Origin: Shimia biformata
GTDB lineage: Bacteria > Pseudomonadota > Alphaproteobacteria > Rhodobacterales > Rhodobacteraceae
NCBI RefSeq assembly: GCF_016888515.1
Contig: NZ_JAFEJK010000001.1
Location: 2,649,116 to 2,713,115 of the forward strand
Length of the DNA stretch: 64,000 nucleotides
Direction of reading: 5' to 3'
Shown: positions 6,119 to 15,464 of the stretch, in pieces
Layout: the number at the start of each line of letters is the position of its first letter
Position numbering within the stretch: the stretch's first letter is position 1
Position numbers and translations under genes: made by a program
The notes under the pieces: model-generated
What the model saw: the letters and a program-made list of their open reading frames with translations, nothing else
Databases searched by the model: none
What the model was told of the DNA's origin: nothing

Positions 6119-8445
6119 AATACTACGACGTTTTTGGAGAAAGCGGATATGACTCCGCGTTCTTGACGACTTACGCCTTTTCAGCTCAGGCGTTCGAGGA
6201 TGTGCCGTTCCCGCGCCTGAGGGGCGCTGGGTGCCGGAATATTTCGGTGTTGGCAGATCAGCGCATGGTAAACACCAGCTTCGAAGAATTCGGTCCGCCG
6301 CGCTTTGCCGGCACGCTCTATCATGTCGTCAAGATTTCCGTACCAGGCGCGTTCCATCCCAAAATCACGTTGCTGAGCGGGGCGGAAAAGGGCCGCTTGC
6401 TGATTGGTTCGGCCAACCTCACGGGCCTGGGGCTGGGCGGAAATAGGGAACTGATTGCCGACATTCCATATACTGCCGAGCGGCCAGAATACTTGCACAT
6501 TTTCGGGCAGGCTCTGCGCTATATCGCGGGTCGCGTTCCCAGCGACGATCCCTGGTTTCCTTCCGCGCTCGAGCGTGCATTCAGGCAGTCGCGATGGCTG
6601 CAAACGGCGTATCTTGATGAAACAAGTGAAAATCTGGAGGATTTGAAGTTAATCATCGACCGGCCAGACGACGCCATCCTTGGGCAGATGGTGGAGGCGA
6701 TTGGAGGGGATCCGATCGAACGGCTGATCGTGATTTCGCCGTTCTGGGATGAAGGGCTGGAAGGCCTCGCGCGGCTTCGCGTCGCTCTTGGAAATCCTGA
6801 AACCGATCTGCTTGTGCAGCCTTCGGCGGGGCAATTCCCGGTGGAGAGCGTGACGCGGCATGACAAGTTGAGGCTTTTCAATGCCGCAGTTGATGGGTCC
6901 TCGAGGTTCGTCCACGCGAAACTTTTCCTCGCACTAGGAGCGACTTGGGATCACGTCATATCAGGCAGCATGAACTGCTCGTTTCCGGCGCTGCTCGGGC
7001 CCGAGGCATCCAAAGGCAATGCCGAGGCAGGGGTCTACAAGCGCGTCACCCGCGGCGCAGCGCTGACCACGCTTGGGTTGGAGGAATATGAGGACCACCC
7101 CCTGCAATTTTCGGACCTTCCGCCGAAAGATCAAAGGGCAACTGCGCTCTCTTCCCCGCCCGCTCCAGCCGATGCGGGCACATTCGAGTTGCACGCGCGT
7201 AGACTGACATGGCGGCCGTCGGTGCACGGCGCCTTCGACGCACGTGAAATACGGCTTCTCGACCGGGACGAGTCGGAGACAGGCCAGGTTCTCGAGATCG
7301 GTGCCGCCTCGGGCAAAAACTGGGAAATTGATCCCGATATGCCGCGCCCTCGGCTCGCGGTGGTCGTGGCGACGGACGGCACCCGCTCCGCGCCGTCATT
7401 CGTGATAGATCTCGATGTGCTGGCCTCTTCAACGCGTCCCGTACAGCGGGGGCGTAAACGCAGGATTATTGATGAACTGGAAGAGCTGGAGCAGGAGGAC
7501 CTGACCATTCTCGAGGCGTTGAACGAATTGGAGATGCTCGACGATTCTTCTCAGAATGAAATATCTGCCCAGAGCAAACCGCACGCGAAAGAAACATCGA
7601 CCGACACGGAAAAAAAAGACCACAAGGTCCTTCCATATGAAGCATTCGTGCAAGCCCGAAATCGTGCTCTTGAGCAGAATCAACATCGTCCCCATTGGGT
7701 CGCTGGCCGGGGAGAAACCGCAGCCAGCGTTATCAACGCCTGCTTGAACCGTCTCGTGGGTTTGGTATCCGAAGATTTTTCAGAGACGGACGAACGCGCC
7801 TTGATGCAGGATGCCTCCACGGATCTTCGCACGACCGAGCCTTCGCAAGACGACGAGAATACGGCGGAAAGTCACGATCACTCTGTTACCAAGCAAGAAA
7901 AATCTGCGCAGCGCGCACGCGCAAAGGCGACAGCTAGGAAGTTCCTGGAAGCCGTTCAATCATTCGAAAAGCGGACCGCATCGTTGAAGGAAAAAAGGAT
8001 CACCACTGCCGAGCTCGTCAGACTGCGCGCCTTGCTCCAGGTTGTCATGGCAAGCGCGGTGCCGATATCGGGCGCATCGCGTGCGCATCAGGTGCTCACG
8101 CTGAACTCAAAGGATGGTACCGAGTGGCCCCGCCTGATCGGCCGTCTGCTCTTGCAGCACTTCGGCACGATCCGCGCTCTCCAGTTGCTCGATGTAGAAG
8201 CGGATGAAGCCGAACACACCCGCGTTCTCGACTATCTCGCCACAGCCAGATTTGCTGCGCGCGCGGCGGTCAAGGGCGCTTCCGCCAGTCCCGCCCTGGC
8301 TCCGATTCAAAGGAAACTCAAAGAGATAGCCGCCGACATCGATACGCAAGTCAAAGCCATCTCAAAGGGCAACGATTCCGACTCAGCCTCTTTGGCTGGC
8401 CTCGAAGAGAAGCTGGAGACGAGGTTTGGTTACCTCTTTTCGTGA
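6115..8445 (+). CDS. Phospholipase-D-like nuclease-family protein, partner of upstream gene
   Basis: This 776-residue protein has two PLD-type half-sites. The first is FHPKITLL with GSANLTG (H81, K83, S99, N101). The second is FVHAKLFL with GSMNCS (H267, K269, S285, N287). The strict D of the HKD motif is not present; the H-x-K ... G-S-x-N pattern is the variant found in restriction-type PLD nucleases. Residues about 340-430 form a beta-rich domain. Residues about 440-640 are charged and probably coiled or disordered, and the C-terminus is helical. One chain with two half-sites could make a complete active site. DNA or RNA cleavage is the likely activity but is inferred. No ATPase or methylase gene lies beside it. 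Confidence 0.75.
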   Translation: MKYYDVFGESGYDSAFLTTYAFSAQAFEDVPFPRLRGAGCRNISVLADQRMVNTSFEEFGPPRFAGTLYHVVKISVPGAFHPKITLLSGAEKGRLLIGSANLTGLGLGGNRELIADIPYTAERPEYLHIFGQALRYIAGRVPSDDPWFPSALERAFRQSRWLQTAYLDETSENLEDLKLIIDRPDDAILGQMVEAIGGDPIERLIVISPFWDEGLEGLARLRVALGNPETDLLVQPSAGQFPVESVTRHDKLRLFNAAVDGSSRFVHAKLFLALGATWDHVISGSMNCSFPALLGPEASKGNAEAGVYKRVTRGAALTTLGLEEYEDHPLQFSDLPPKDQRATALSSPPAPADAGTFELHARRLTWRPSVHGAFDAREIRLLDRDESETGQVLEIGAASGKNWEIDPDMPRPRLAVVVATDGTRSAPSFVIDLDVLASSTRPVQRGRKRRIIDELEELEQEDLTILEALNELEMLDDSSQNEISAQSKPHAKETSTDTEKKDHKVLPYEAFVQARNRALEQNQHRPHWVAGRGETAASVINACLNRLVGLVSEDFSETDERALMQDASTDLRTTEPSQDDENTAESHDHSVTKQEKSAQRARAKATARKFLEAVQSFEKRTASLKEKRITTAELVRLRALLQVVMASAVPISGASRAHQVLTLNSKDGTEWPRLIGRLLLQHFGTIRALQLLDVEADEAEHTRVLDYLATARFAARAAVKGASASPALAPIQRKLKEIAADIDTQVKAISKGNDSDSASLAGLEEKLETRFGYLFS

Positions 8446-8676
8446 GGAAGTTTTAACTTTGCCTTCAATGAAAGCTCGCCTGAAAGGTCGTTGGCGTCAG
8501 CGAGACATGGGCGTCCAGCGGCGGGCGTAGTTCAAGGGCTCGCGCAAGATCCCGAAACGGTTTTCAACCGGGAACATCGGCTTCGCACGATTGCGTTAAT
8601 GCATTGAAGTTGCGCTCCAATTTGAGATAGGCATCCGGGACAACAAGCCAATTCAGCGAGATCACAAGGAAAAACA
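8446..8676. other. Gene-free stretch after the PLD pair
   Basis: About 230 bases with no supported gene. Just upstream of 8677 an AAGGAAA ribosome site is visible. No promoter or terminator hairpin could be assigned with confidence. Confidence 0.3.
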
Positions 8677-9030
8677 ATGACTGAAAAAGCAATCGCTTGT
8701 GTTGAAGTCCCTCATACCGCAACGCTTCACTGTCCATTCTGTGGCCAAGAAGTCATGAACCCCCAAAAGGCCCACGAAGGCGAGGAATACTATTCGGCGT
8801 GCCCTCACACGCTTTTTGTCGCCCATGACGAGGCCTTTGAATACCGAAGCGCGCGTTTCGACTCCGCTCTCGGGATAGCGGGTGCGGAGAACGATGATCT
8901 CGACCTGCCGGAACACGGTATCGATGGACTGACCAGCCAGGTCAAAATGCATGGTGCCGTCAAGTTCGCCGGGTACGTTCCAGCCCCCTCATTTTTTGGC
9001 ACCTATGTCGGCTTCGCTCCAGAGGAGTGA
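8677..9030 (+). CDS. Small zinc-ribbon hypothetical protein
   Basis: This 117-residue protein carries a putative metal-binding knuckle, [12 protein letters not shown] (C19, C22), with a second ligand group in SACPH (C42, H44). The remainder is acidic and has no recognised family. The start is supported by an AAGGAAAAAC ribosome site. It is monocistronic, followed about 50 bp later by a terminator. It could be a conserved accessory protein or cargo of the island. No function is proposed. Confidence 0.6.
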   Translation: MTEKAIACVEVPHTATLHCPFCGQEVMNPQKAHEGEEYYSACPHTLFVAHDEAFEYRSARFDSALGIAGAENDDLDLPEHGIDGLTSQVKMHGAVKFAGYVPAPSFFGTYVGFAPEE

Positions 9031-9078
9031 AACCGAAACCGGGCCGGCATGCTCGCACACACTGCAAAGACTTGGAAA

Positions 9079-9104
9079 GGGCGTGCGCCATGGCGCGCCC
9101 TTTT
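9079..9104 (+). terminator. Rho-independent terminator after zinc-ribbon gene
   Basis: GGGCGTGC and GCGCGCCC form an 8-bp stem (one G-T pair) around a GCCATG loop, followed by TTTT. It lies about 50 bp downstream of the zinc-ribbon gene stop. Confidence 0.7.
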
Positions 9105-9435
9105 ATCGTTGGACCCCCTTACTGCCACGAATTGGACTACCAGCAGTCCCACCCACTACGCCTCCTGTTTGTTCGGGCCATGTTCCGCTCGCAGGCATTG
9201 GAGACAGGGGGCGAAGTTTTGGCGGGGTTGAGGCTCATGTCATTGAAAACGATTACGAAAATCACACCGAACCGAATTGCGCGAGGTTCGCTCGACCAGA
9301 GACCGGGGGCGGCTCAGAGACCGAAATGGGGGAGCGGCCCGTCTCAGAGGTTCGCACCCATCACGCAAACCCCTTTGAAAACAGGGAAAATTCCGGCGCT
9401 GGCCGGGGGCTATTCAAGTTTCGCAATGGTGATGG
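9105..9435. other. Gene-free stretch between terminator and tRNA-Ser
   Basis: No supported gene is present; the long frames crossing it continue into antisense of the AlaX-like gene and the tRNA. It lies 3' of tRNA-Ser, a common integration position, but I found no second copy of the tRNA 3' end in the window. Confidence 0.3.
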
Positions 9436-9525
9436 TGGCGGAGCGACAGGGATTCGAACCCTGGAGACGGTTTCCCGCCTACACACTTTCCAGGCGTGCG
9501 CCTTCGACCACTCGGCCACCGCTCC
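9436..9525 (-). tRNA. tRNA-Ser(GGA)
   Basis: The 90-base minus-strand gene starts GGAGCGGTGGCCGAGTGG and ends with an encoded CCA. It has the long variable arm of serine tRNAs, the T-loop GGTTCGAATCC, and the anticodon loop CTGGAAA giving anticodon GGA. Its 3' end faces the accessory block. Confidence 0.95.
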
Positions 9526-9619
9526 GTAGGGCGCTCTTTAGCCTTGGGGAGGAGGCATTTGCAAGGGGGATTGCAGGAAATTCCTGTTCGGCGGTGTTTC
9601 CGGGCGAAACGGCCCGGTT

Positions 9620-10336
9620 TCAGTCGTCCAGATGCAGGTTCACGCGGCGGTTCTGGCGGCCCTTCTTTTCGATCTTGCCAAGGCGGATGCGGCCGATCTC
9701 GCTGGTGCGGGCGACGTGGGTGCCGCCGCAGGGTTGCAGGTCGATCTGCGTGTCGTCGTCGCCGATCCTGACAAGGCGCACCCTGCCCGCGCCAATCGGC
9801 GGCTGCACCGACATGGTTTTCACGAGGCCGGGATTGGCGATCAGTTCGGCATCGGTGATCCAGCTTTCGGTGACCGGCAGATCGCGGTCGATCAGGTCGA
9901 CCAGCGCCGCCTCGAGCGCCTCTTTGTCCTCGGGCGCGTCGGGCATGTCGAAATCCAGCCGCCCCTTGTCGGCGCCGATCGAACCGCCGGTGACGGGCAG
10001 CGGGATCACCACCGACAGAAGGTGCAACGCGGTGTGGATGCGCATGTGGCGGAAGCGGCGGTTCCACTCGATCTCTTGCGTGACCGCGGCGCCGATGGCG
10101 GGCAACGGCGTGGGTTCGGCTGGAACCAGCACGATGTCATCGCCGGATTTCACCGTTGTCGCGACGTTGAGCGTGCCGCCGGTCCAGTCAAGCCGCCCGC
10201 TGTCGCCGGGCTGACCGCCGCCGGTGGGATAGAACAGGCTCTGGTCCAGCACCACCCCGCCCTCGGGCGTGTGGGCGATGACGGTGGCCTCTGCGCTGCG
10301 CAGATAGGCATCCTCGCGGAACAGCATTTCGGTCAT
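9620..10336 (-). CDS. AlaX-like alanyl-tRNA editing protein
   Basis: This 238-residue protein contains the editing-domain metal motifs H101-T-A-L-H105 (RIHTALHLLS) and C203-G-G-T-H207, plus the glycine-rich FYPTGGGQPGD strand turn of the AlaRS second domain. Such free-standing proteins hydrolyse mischarged Ser- or Gly-tRNA(Ala) in the cytoplasm. Its length matches AlaX-type proteins. The ATG overlaps the stop of the upstream MscS-family gene (ATGA at 10333-10336), so it is the last gene of a long minus-strand operon. Substrate preference cannot be read from the sequence. Confidence 0.88.
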   Translation of the reverse strand: MTEMLFREDAYLRSAEATVIAHTPEGGVVLDQSLFYPTGGGQPGDSGRLDWTGGTLNVATTVKSGDDIVLVPAEPTPLPAIGAAVTQEIEWNRRFRHMRIHTALHLLSVVIPLPVTGGSIGADKGRLDFDMPDAPEDKEALEAALVDLIDRDLPVTESWITDAELIANPGLVKTMSVQPPIGAGRVRLVRIGDDDTQIDLQPCGGTHVARTSEIGRIRLGKIEKKGRQNRRVNLHLDD

Positions 10337-12792
10337 CGTGCATCTCCATCGGCATCGCCGTCGCCATCCGGGGCGTTGTCCATGTCGGCTTCGGTCATCT
10401 CGACCGGTTTGGTGATCTCCGGGGCGGGCTCGCGCGGGTCCGGCTTGACGGGTTCGGCCGCCTTGCCGCCGACAAGCGCCTCGGGGTTCCTGATCCAGAC
10501 GTCGCGCTGTGCGAAGGGGATCTCGATCCCTTCTTCCTCGAACCGGCGCGCGATTTCGAAATTCATTTCCGACCGCACCGTCAGCATCCAGTTCACGTCG
10601 CGCAGGATGGCGCGGATCTCGAAATCCAGCGAATCCGCACCGAAGCCCTGGAACACCACGTTGGGCGGCGGATTGACCAGCACCATCGGATGCGCCTCGG
10701 CGATCTCGCGCAGAACGCGCTCGACCTTGCGGGGATCAGTGCCATAGGCGACCCCCACCGGCACGATGACGCGGCCAATCGTGTTGCCACGGGTATAGTT
10801 CGTGACCGAGCCCGACACGAGGTCGCCGTTGGGGATGATGACGTCGGTGCGGTCGAAGGTCTCGATCCGGGTGGCGCGGACGGAAATATCGCGCACATAG
10901 CCCATCTGACCATTGACCTCGATCCAGTCGCCTTCGGTGATTGGGCGCTCGATCAAGAGGATAATGCCCGAGACAAAGTTCTGAACGATGGTCTGAAGGC
11001 CAAAACCGATACCGACCGAAAGCGCACCGGCCAGCAGCGCGACATTGGACAGGTTGATCCCGGCACTGGTGATGGCGATGATCGCCGACAGGAAGATCCC
11101 GATATAGCCAAGCCCCGACACGATGGCGGTTTGTCCGCCCTTGTCGATGCGGGTGCGCGGCAGAACCGTGTTCTGGATGATCCCCTGCGACAGCCGCGTC
11201 ACCGCGTAACCGATGGCAAAGACCATCACCAGGACCAGCACGTCCATCGGCGAAATCCGCACGTCGCCCAGTTGCAGCCCATAGGTGATGCGGGTCCAGA
11301 TTTCATGAAGATCCGACAGGCGCGCACCCCAGATCAGCGCCAGAAGCGGCAGCGCCAGCACAAACAGCGCCAGCCCGGTAAAGACCAGCAGCAGCGAATC
11401 CTGAACCTTGGTCTCATCCCGCGCGAACAGGCCGTAGATCAGGCTCAGAAGGCGCTGGAGCAGGGCCAGGAAGGTGACCAGCTGCAAGGACAGGATCATC
11501 GGGATGATGACGCCCTGGGACGCCCGCGCAAAGCCGATGACCGACAGGCCGACGCCAATCACGGCGATTGCCATGACCGCCCGGCCGCCAATCGACACGA
11601 TGCTGTCCAGATACCGGCTTTCCGAGCTTTCCTGTTCCTCGTCCCCCGCATCATGGCGCGCGTGCAGCATCAAAAGCCGGCCAATCTGCGCAATGCCCAG
11701 TGCCCCGACCACGATCAGCGGCAGGTAGATGACGGCGCGGACCTCGTCGCTCCAGTCATCGTATTTCGCCATTTCATCAAGATAGACGTGGAACACCAGC
11801 ACCCAGCCCAGGACAAAGGCCATCAGACGGCCCTCGGTCCGTTTCTCCGGGCTGAGATCCAGCAAGGGGCGCAGCGCCGGGTTCTTGGGGAAGGCCCGTG
11901 CGCCAAGCCACATCGCAAGCAGCAGATACCCCCCAGCCAGCGGCAGGTCCGTCAACAGCGCATCGGCCCTGAGCCCCGGCAGCCCGGTGGCATAGATCGC
12001 TGCCGTAATCAGCACCAGACCGAGCAGCGGCAGGATGATCTGACCCAGCGAGAACAGATAGGCCAGCAACCAGCGCACCCCGACAATCTGATCCGAGGTC
12101 AAACGTTCAAGGAAGCGATCGGCGACATGGCGCCCGCGCGTGACCAGAACCAGGCCCGGCAGCAGCAGGATCAGGAAAATTGGCAGGTTCCGCTTGGCCT
12201 CTTGCAGGGCGTCCTTGTTGGAAAAGGTCGACGCCAGTTCCTGCAACAGAAGTTCGGCCGATTTCGCCACCGCTTCGATCGCGGCCGGCCAGAGGGTTGG
12301 ATTGATCGGAGTCTTGGTGCGCTTGAACAGGGTCTCGGCCTGCCGCGCCCGCAACAGCGTGTCCAGTGAATAGATCAGCGATTCCGCTTCGGTAAAGGCC
12401 AGGTTTGCCTTTTTCTGCGGGGCTTCCGCAGCGGCCAGTTCCGACTGCAACCGCGTGCGTTCGTCGGCAAACTCGTCCAGCGCGCCGCCTTCCGGGGCCG
12501 GCCCAAGCGCGTTCAACTGCGAGCGCAGCGACCGCACCTTGACCGATTGTGCCGATTGCACCGCGTTGAAACGCTGGCGCCAGTCGTCAAGCTGCGCCCT
12601 GAGCGTTTCCAGCGAAATGTCAGACGCCCTGCCGGTCTCGATGGACAGTTCGGCGCGCCGCGCAAGGGTTTCCCATTGGCCGTATTCAATGGCCGAGATC
12701 GCGTCCTGTTCCTGTGCGATGGCAGGTGCCGGGGCAATTGCCAGCCACAGCACCGACAGGACGATGACAAGGAACCCTCGCAGCGCCGCCAT
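10333..12792 (-). CDS. MscS-family mechanosensitive channel with DUF3772 domain
   Basis: This 819-residue protein has a signal peptide (hydrophobic residues about 7-26, ending PAIAQ) and a periplasmic DUF3772-like helical domain (about 30-185). Roughly ten membrane segments follow (about 200-600), and then the MscS core. The core includes the pore-lining helix (GINLSNVALLAGALSVGIG), the VQNFVSGIILLIERP motif, a beta domain (GDWIEVNGQMGYV) and a C-terminal alpha/beta portion ending in an acidic, disordered tail. It would release solutes on hypo-osmotic shock at the inner membrane. It lies 6 bp after cysK and overlaps the AlaX-like gene, so it appears co-transcribed with the trg locus. Confidence 0.88.
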   Translation of the reverse strand: MAALRGFLVIVLSVLWLAIAPAPAIAQEQDAISAIEYGQWETLARRAELSIETGRASDISLETLRAQLDDWRQRFNAVQSAQSVKVRSLRSQLNALGPAPEGGALDEFADERTRLQSELAAAEAPQKKANLAFTEAESLIYSLDTLLRARQAETLFKRTKTPINPTLWPAAIEAVAKSAELLLQELASTFSNKDALQEAKRNLPIFLILLLPGLVLVTRGRHVADRFLERLTSDQIVGVRWLLAYLFSLGQIILPLLGLVLITAAIYATGLPGLRADALLTDLPLAGGYLLLAMWLGARAFPKNPALRPLLDLSPEKRTEGRLMAFVLGWVLVFHVYLDEMAKYDDWSDEVRAVIYLPLIVVGALGIAQIGRLLMLHARHDAGDEEQESSESRYLDSIVSIGGRAVMAIAVIGVGLSVIGFARASQGVIIPMILSLQLVTFLALLQRLLSLIYGLFARDETKVQDSLLLVFTGLALFVLALPLLALIWGARLSDLHEIWTRITYGLQLGDVRISPMDVLVLVMVFAIGYAVTRLSQGIIQNTVLPRTRIDKGGQTAIVSGLGYIGIFLSAIIAITSAGINLSNVALLAGALSVGIGFGLQTIVQNFVSGIILLIERPITEGDWIEVNGQMGYVRDISVRATRIETFDRTDVIIPNGDLVSGSVTNYTRGNTIGRVIVPVGVAYGTDPRKVERVLREIAEAHPMVLVNPPPNVVFQGFGADSLDFEIRAILRDVNWMLTVRSEMNFEIARRFEEEGIEIPFAQRDVWIRNPEALVGGKAAEPVKPDPREPAPEITKPVEMTEADMDNAPDGDGDADGDAR

Positions 12793-12798
12793 CCGCGA

Positions 12799-13830
12799 TC
12801 AGTCCTCGAACACGCCGGGGATCGACGCCGGACCCGCGCCCAGCCAATCCGGGGTCGGCAGACCCTTTTCACGCAGGAAGGTCGGGTTGAACAGTTTCGA
12901 CTGATAGCGGGTGCCATAGTCGCACAGAACCGTCACGATGGTGTGGCCTGGCCCCATTTCCCGCGCCATGCGGATCGCGCCGGCCACGTTCACGCCCGAA
13001 GACCCGCCAAGACAAAGCCCCTCTTCCTGCAACAGGTCGAAGACAACCGGCAGCGCCTCTTCGTCGGGAATCTGATAGTTCATGTCCGGCGTGAACCCTT
13101 CCAGGTTCGCCGTCACCCGCCCCTGCCCGATGCCCTCGGTGATCGAGGTGCCCTCGGCCTTGAACTCGCCCGTGGTGTAATAGCTGTAAAGCGCCGCGCC
13201 CATCGGGTCGGCCAGCGCGATCTTCACGCCCTTGGGCTGCAATGCCTCGGCCACACCCGCGAGCGTACCGCCCGATCCGACGGCGCAAACAAAACCGTCG
13301 ACCTTGCCGCCGGTCTGTTCCCAGATTTCCGGTCCGGTGGTCTCGACATGGGCCTGCCGGTTGGCCACGTTGTCGAACTGGTTTGCCCAGATCGCACCAT
13401 TAGGTTCGGTTTCGGCAAGTTTTGCCGCCAGACGCCCGGAATACCGCACATAGTTGTTCGGATTCTTATATGGCGCCGCGGGAACCTGAACCAGCTCGGC
13501 GCCCGCCAGACGCAGCATATCCTTCTTTTCCTGGCTCTGGGTCTCAGGAATCACGATCACCGTCTTGAACCCCATCGACGCGCCAACCAGCGCCAGCCCG
13601 ATGCCGGTATTGCCCGCGGTGCCCTCGACGATGGTGCCGCCCGGCTTCAGTTCGCCCCGTGCCAGCGCATCCTTGATGATATAAAGCGCCGCGCGGTCCT
13701 TGACCGACTGTCCGGGGTTCATGAATTCCGCCTTGCCAAGGATTTCACACCCTGTCTCTTCGCTGGCGCGGCGCAGGCGAATGAGAGGAGTGTTGCCGAC
13801 GGCGGCGGCGAGGTCTTGTGCAATACGCAT
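12799..13830 (-). CDS. cysK: Cysteine synthase A
   Basis: This 343-residue PLP enzyme condenses O-acetylserine with sulfide to give cysteine in the cytosol. Visible motifs are the PLP lysine K44 in GQSVKDRAA, the substrate loop EGTAGNTGIGLA, and the phosphate-binding GSGGTLAG segment. I start it at MRIAQDLAAAVGNTP, preceded by AAAAGGGC; the longer upstream frame lacks homology. It follows trgB after about 60 bp. The trgB-cysK neighbourhood is known from the Rhodobacter sphaeroides tellurite-resistance locus. It is somewhat longer than E. coli CysK, with a C-terminal tail ending PASIPGVFED. Confidence 0.93.
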   Translation of the reverse strand: MRIAQDLAAAVGNTPLIRLRRASEETGCEILGKAEFMNPGQSVKDRAALYIIKDALARGELKPGGTIVEGTAGNTGIGLALVGASMGFKTVIVIPETQSQEKKDMLRLAGAELVQVPAAPYKNPNNYVRYSGRLAAKLAETEPNGAIWANQFDNVANRQAHVETTGPEIWEQTGGKVDGFVCAVGSGGTLAGVAEALQPKGVKIALADPMGAALYSYYTTGEFKAEGTSITEGIGQGRVTANLEGFTPDMNYQIPDEEALPVVFDLLQEEGLCLGGSSGVNVAGAIRMAREMGPGHTIVTVLCDYGTRYQSKLFNPTFLREKGLPTPDWLGAGPASIPGVFED

Positions 13831-13892
13831 GACGGCATGCCCTTTTCGGTATTTGTCTGTTTCACCCTGTGTAGGGCGCGGCGATGGGGAAC

Positions 13893-15020
13893 TCAAGCAC
13901 CGCTCCGCAGGCGATCACGCATCCGTGCAAGCCAAAGCCCGGCCACGACCAACGGCGCGTTATTCAGCCTGTCCCCGTCCAGAAGCCCGTTGAACGTGTC
14001 AAAGTCGAACAGCCATGACCGGATATCCTCGGCCTCGCTATCAAGACCGCCAATGCCGGTCACGTCGTCGGGCAGATCGGTGATGCCGATGAAGATGTGA
14101 TAGAACTCGGTCGCATTGCCCGGCGAAGCATAACAGGACGAAACCCGGTGCAGCGCCGAGACCGTCAGCCCCGCCTCTTCCTGCGCCTCGCGGCGGGCGG
14201 CATCCTCGGGGGTTTCACCGGGATCAATGCGGCCTGCAATCGGCTCGATCAGCCACGGGCGCGGGTCGCCGCGCAGGAAGGCCGGGGCGCGGAACTGTTC
14301 GATCAACAGAACCCGGTCCCGCACCGGGTCATAGGGCAGCAGGATCGCGGCATCGCTGCCCACAAGGACTTCGCGCTTGATCTGGGGGCTTTGCCCGCCG
14401 GAAAAGCTGCGATGCGTGGCGGTGATCGTTTCCATGGTGAAATAGCTGGCATAGGGGCGGTGATGGCCAGAGAGTTGCACGTCACCGCGCCCGAACCCGC
14501 TGGGCGACAGGGCCTCTGGCCCGTTTTGCGCCAGAACCTTCTGCATCGCGCGCATGCGGATCATCGGGAACATCACAGCGACCTCATCGGCTGACCGCTC
14601 TCCAAAGTAGCTCATGACTTCGGTTGCGGCATGACAGGTCATCTCGCCCCATTGCGCCTGCCATGCAGCAAGGTCCCACGCCCCGCCTTGCGGCCACAGG
14701 CCCGGCGCCGGGAAATAGACCCCGGCCTGCGTCATCCCCGTCGGTGTCACCAGCGTCACGTCGCGGGTTTCATAGCCAAATCCGCCTTCATAGAAATCAA
14801 GGCGCGCGATCTCCTCCTCCGTCAGGTTACGCGCCAGCAATCCCAAGGCCACCGCCCCGGCGCGTTCGACGATCTGGGGAAACGGCTCTCCGGGCACCTC
14901 AAGAACCGCGTGGTCGGCCAGGGTTGCGGGGTCCGCGCCAAGCGACGCAGGATCGCGGCCCAGCACGATCGCCAACAGCGGCGCGTGTCGCAACGTGCCG
15001 TAAAAGAACAGGGATGTCAT
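13893..15020 (-). CDS. trgB: TrgB-type protein: gamma-glutamylcyclotransferase-like plus Nudix fusion
   Basis: This 375-residue two-domain protein has a GGCT-like N-terminal domain (FFYGTLRHAPLL at residues about 5-16, about 1-145) fused to a Nudix hydrolase domain (about 195-370). The Nudix box is GRIDPGETPEDAARREAQ followed by EEAG, matching GX5EX7REUXEEXGU. It resembles ADP-ribose pyrophosphatases, so hydrolysis of ADP-ribose-like nucleoside diphosphates is likely. Its position between trgA and cysK matches TrgB of Rhodobacter sphaeroides, where the locus contributes to tellurite resistance. It starts 3 bp after the trgA stop. Whether the first domain is active is unclear. Confidence 0.85.
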   Translation of the reverse strand: MTSLFFYGTLRHAPLLAIVLGRDPASLGADPATLADHAVLEVPGEPFPQIVERAGAVALGLLARNLTEEEIARLDFYEGGFGYETRDVTLVTPTGMTQAGVYFPAPGLWPQGGAWDLAAWQAQWGEMTCHAATEVMSYFGERSADEVAVMFPMIRMRAMQKVLAQNGPEALSPSGFGRGDVQLSGHHRPYASYFTMETITATHRSFSGGQSPQIKREVLVGSDAAILLPYDPVRDRVLLIEQFRAPAFLRGDPRPWLIEPIAGRIDPGETPEDAARREAQEEAGLTVSALHRVSSCYASPGNATEFYHIFIGITDLPDDVTGIGGLDSEAEDIRSWLFDFDTFNGLLDGDRLNNAPLVVAGLWLARMRDRLRSGA

Positions 15021-15023
15021 GGG

Positions 15024-15464
15024 TTATCTCCAGCGGCGGGCCACGAACTCGGTCACGATCCCGCCCAGAACCGCGCCCCCGATCAGGGTGCCAGCGATTT
15101 TCGGGACCAACAGGTATTCGCCATATCGCAGGCCAAGGTCCAGCGCGACTTTCATCGCCTCGACCGGGCTGTCGTAATAGCTGAGCAAGGCCCGGCGCAG
15201 CATCTCGTTCATGCCTTGTATGAACAGCGCCACCAGCACCATGACGACCACCGTGGTCAGGCCGTTGTTGATCCCGTCCACCGTCCTGCGCCCGGCCCGC
15301 GCGCCCAGGATCCGCCACCCGAACACCGCGCCGATGCAGAAGTTCACAAGCGACATGTGACCGGGGTCGGCGCCCTCGGGCAAGAGCGGCTTGATCTGCT
15401 CCGAGACCAGGATCCCAAGCGCCCCCATGAACAGGGCGGCAATCAATTTGGCGGCGGTGAACAT
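15024..15464 (-). CDS. trgA: TrgA-family membrane protein
   Basis: This 146-residue inner-membrane protein has about four hydrophobic segments: LIAALFMGALGILV, VNFCIGAVFGWRI, TTVVVMVLVALFI and the C-terminal IAGTLIGGAVLGGI. I chose the ATG giving MFTAAKLIAALFMG because it sits in a TGATG overlap with the cfa-like stop; the longer frame is antisense to that gene. TrgA proteins are restricted to Rhodobacterales and lie with trgB and cysK in the tellurite-resistance locus. The mechanism is unknown. Confidence 0.82.
   Translation of the reverse strand: MFTAAKLIAALFMGALGILVSEQIKPLLPEGADPGHMSLVNFCIGAVFGWRILGARAGRRTVDGINNGLTTVVVMVLVALFIQGMNEMLRRALLSYYDSPVEAMKVALDLGLRYGEYLLVPKIAGTLIGGAVLGGIVTEFVARRWR

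Noticed and set aside
6115-8445. PLD protein as cardiolipin synthase or lipid phospholipase
   Set aside because: There is no membrane segment or HKD aspartate. The H-x-K/G-S-x-N variant and the context favour a nuclease-type protein.
9436-9525. tRNA-Ser as attachment site for the accessory block
   Set aside because: No second copy of the tRNA 3' end was found in the window, and the recombinase present is of the serine type, which rarely uses tRNA genes. The other border may lie outside.
9027-10214. 395-codon plus-strand open frame
   Set aside because: It crosses tRNA-Ser and runs antisense to the AlaX-like gene.
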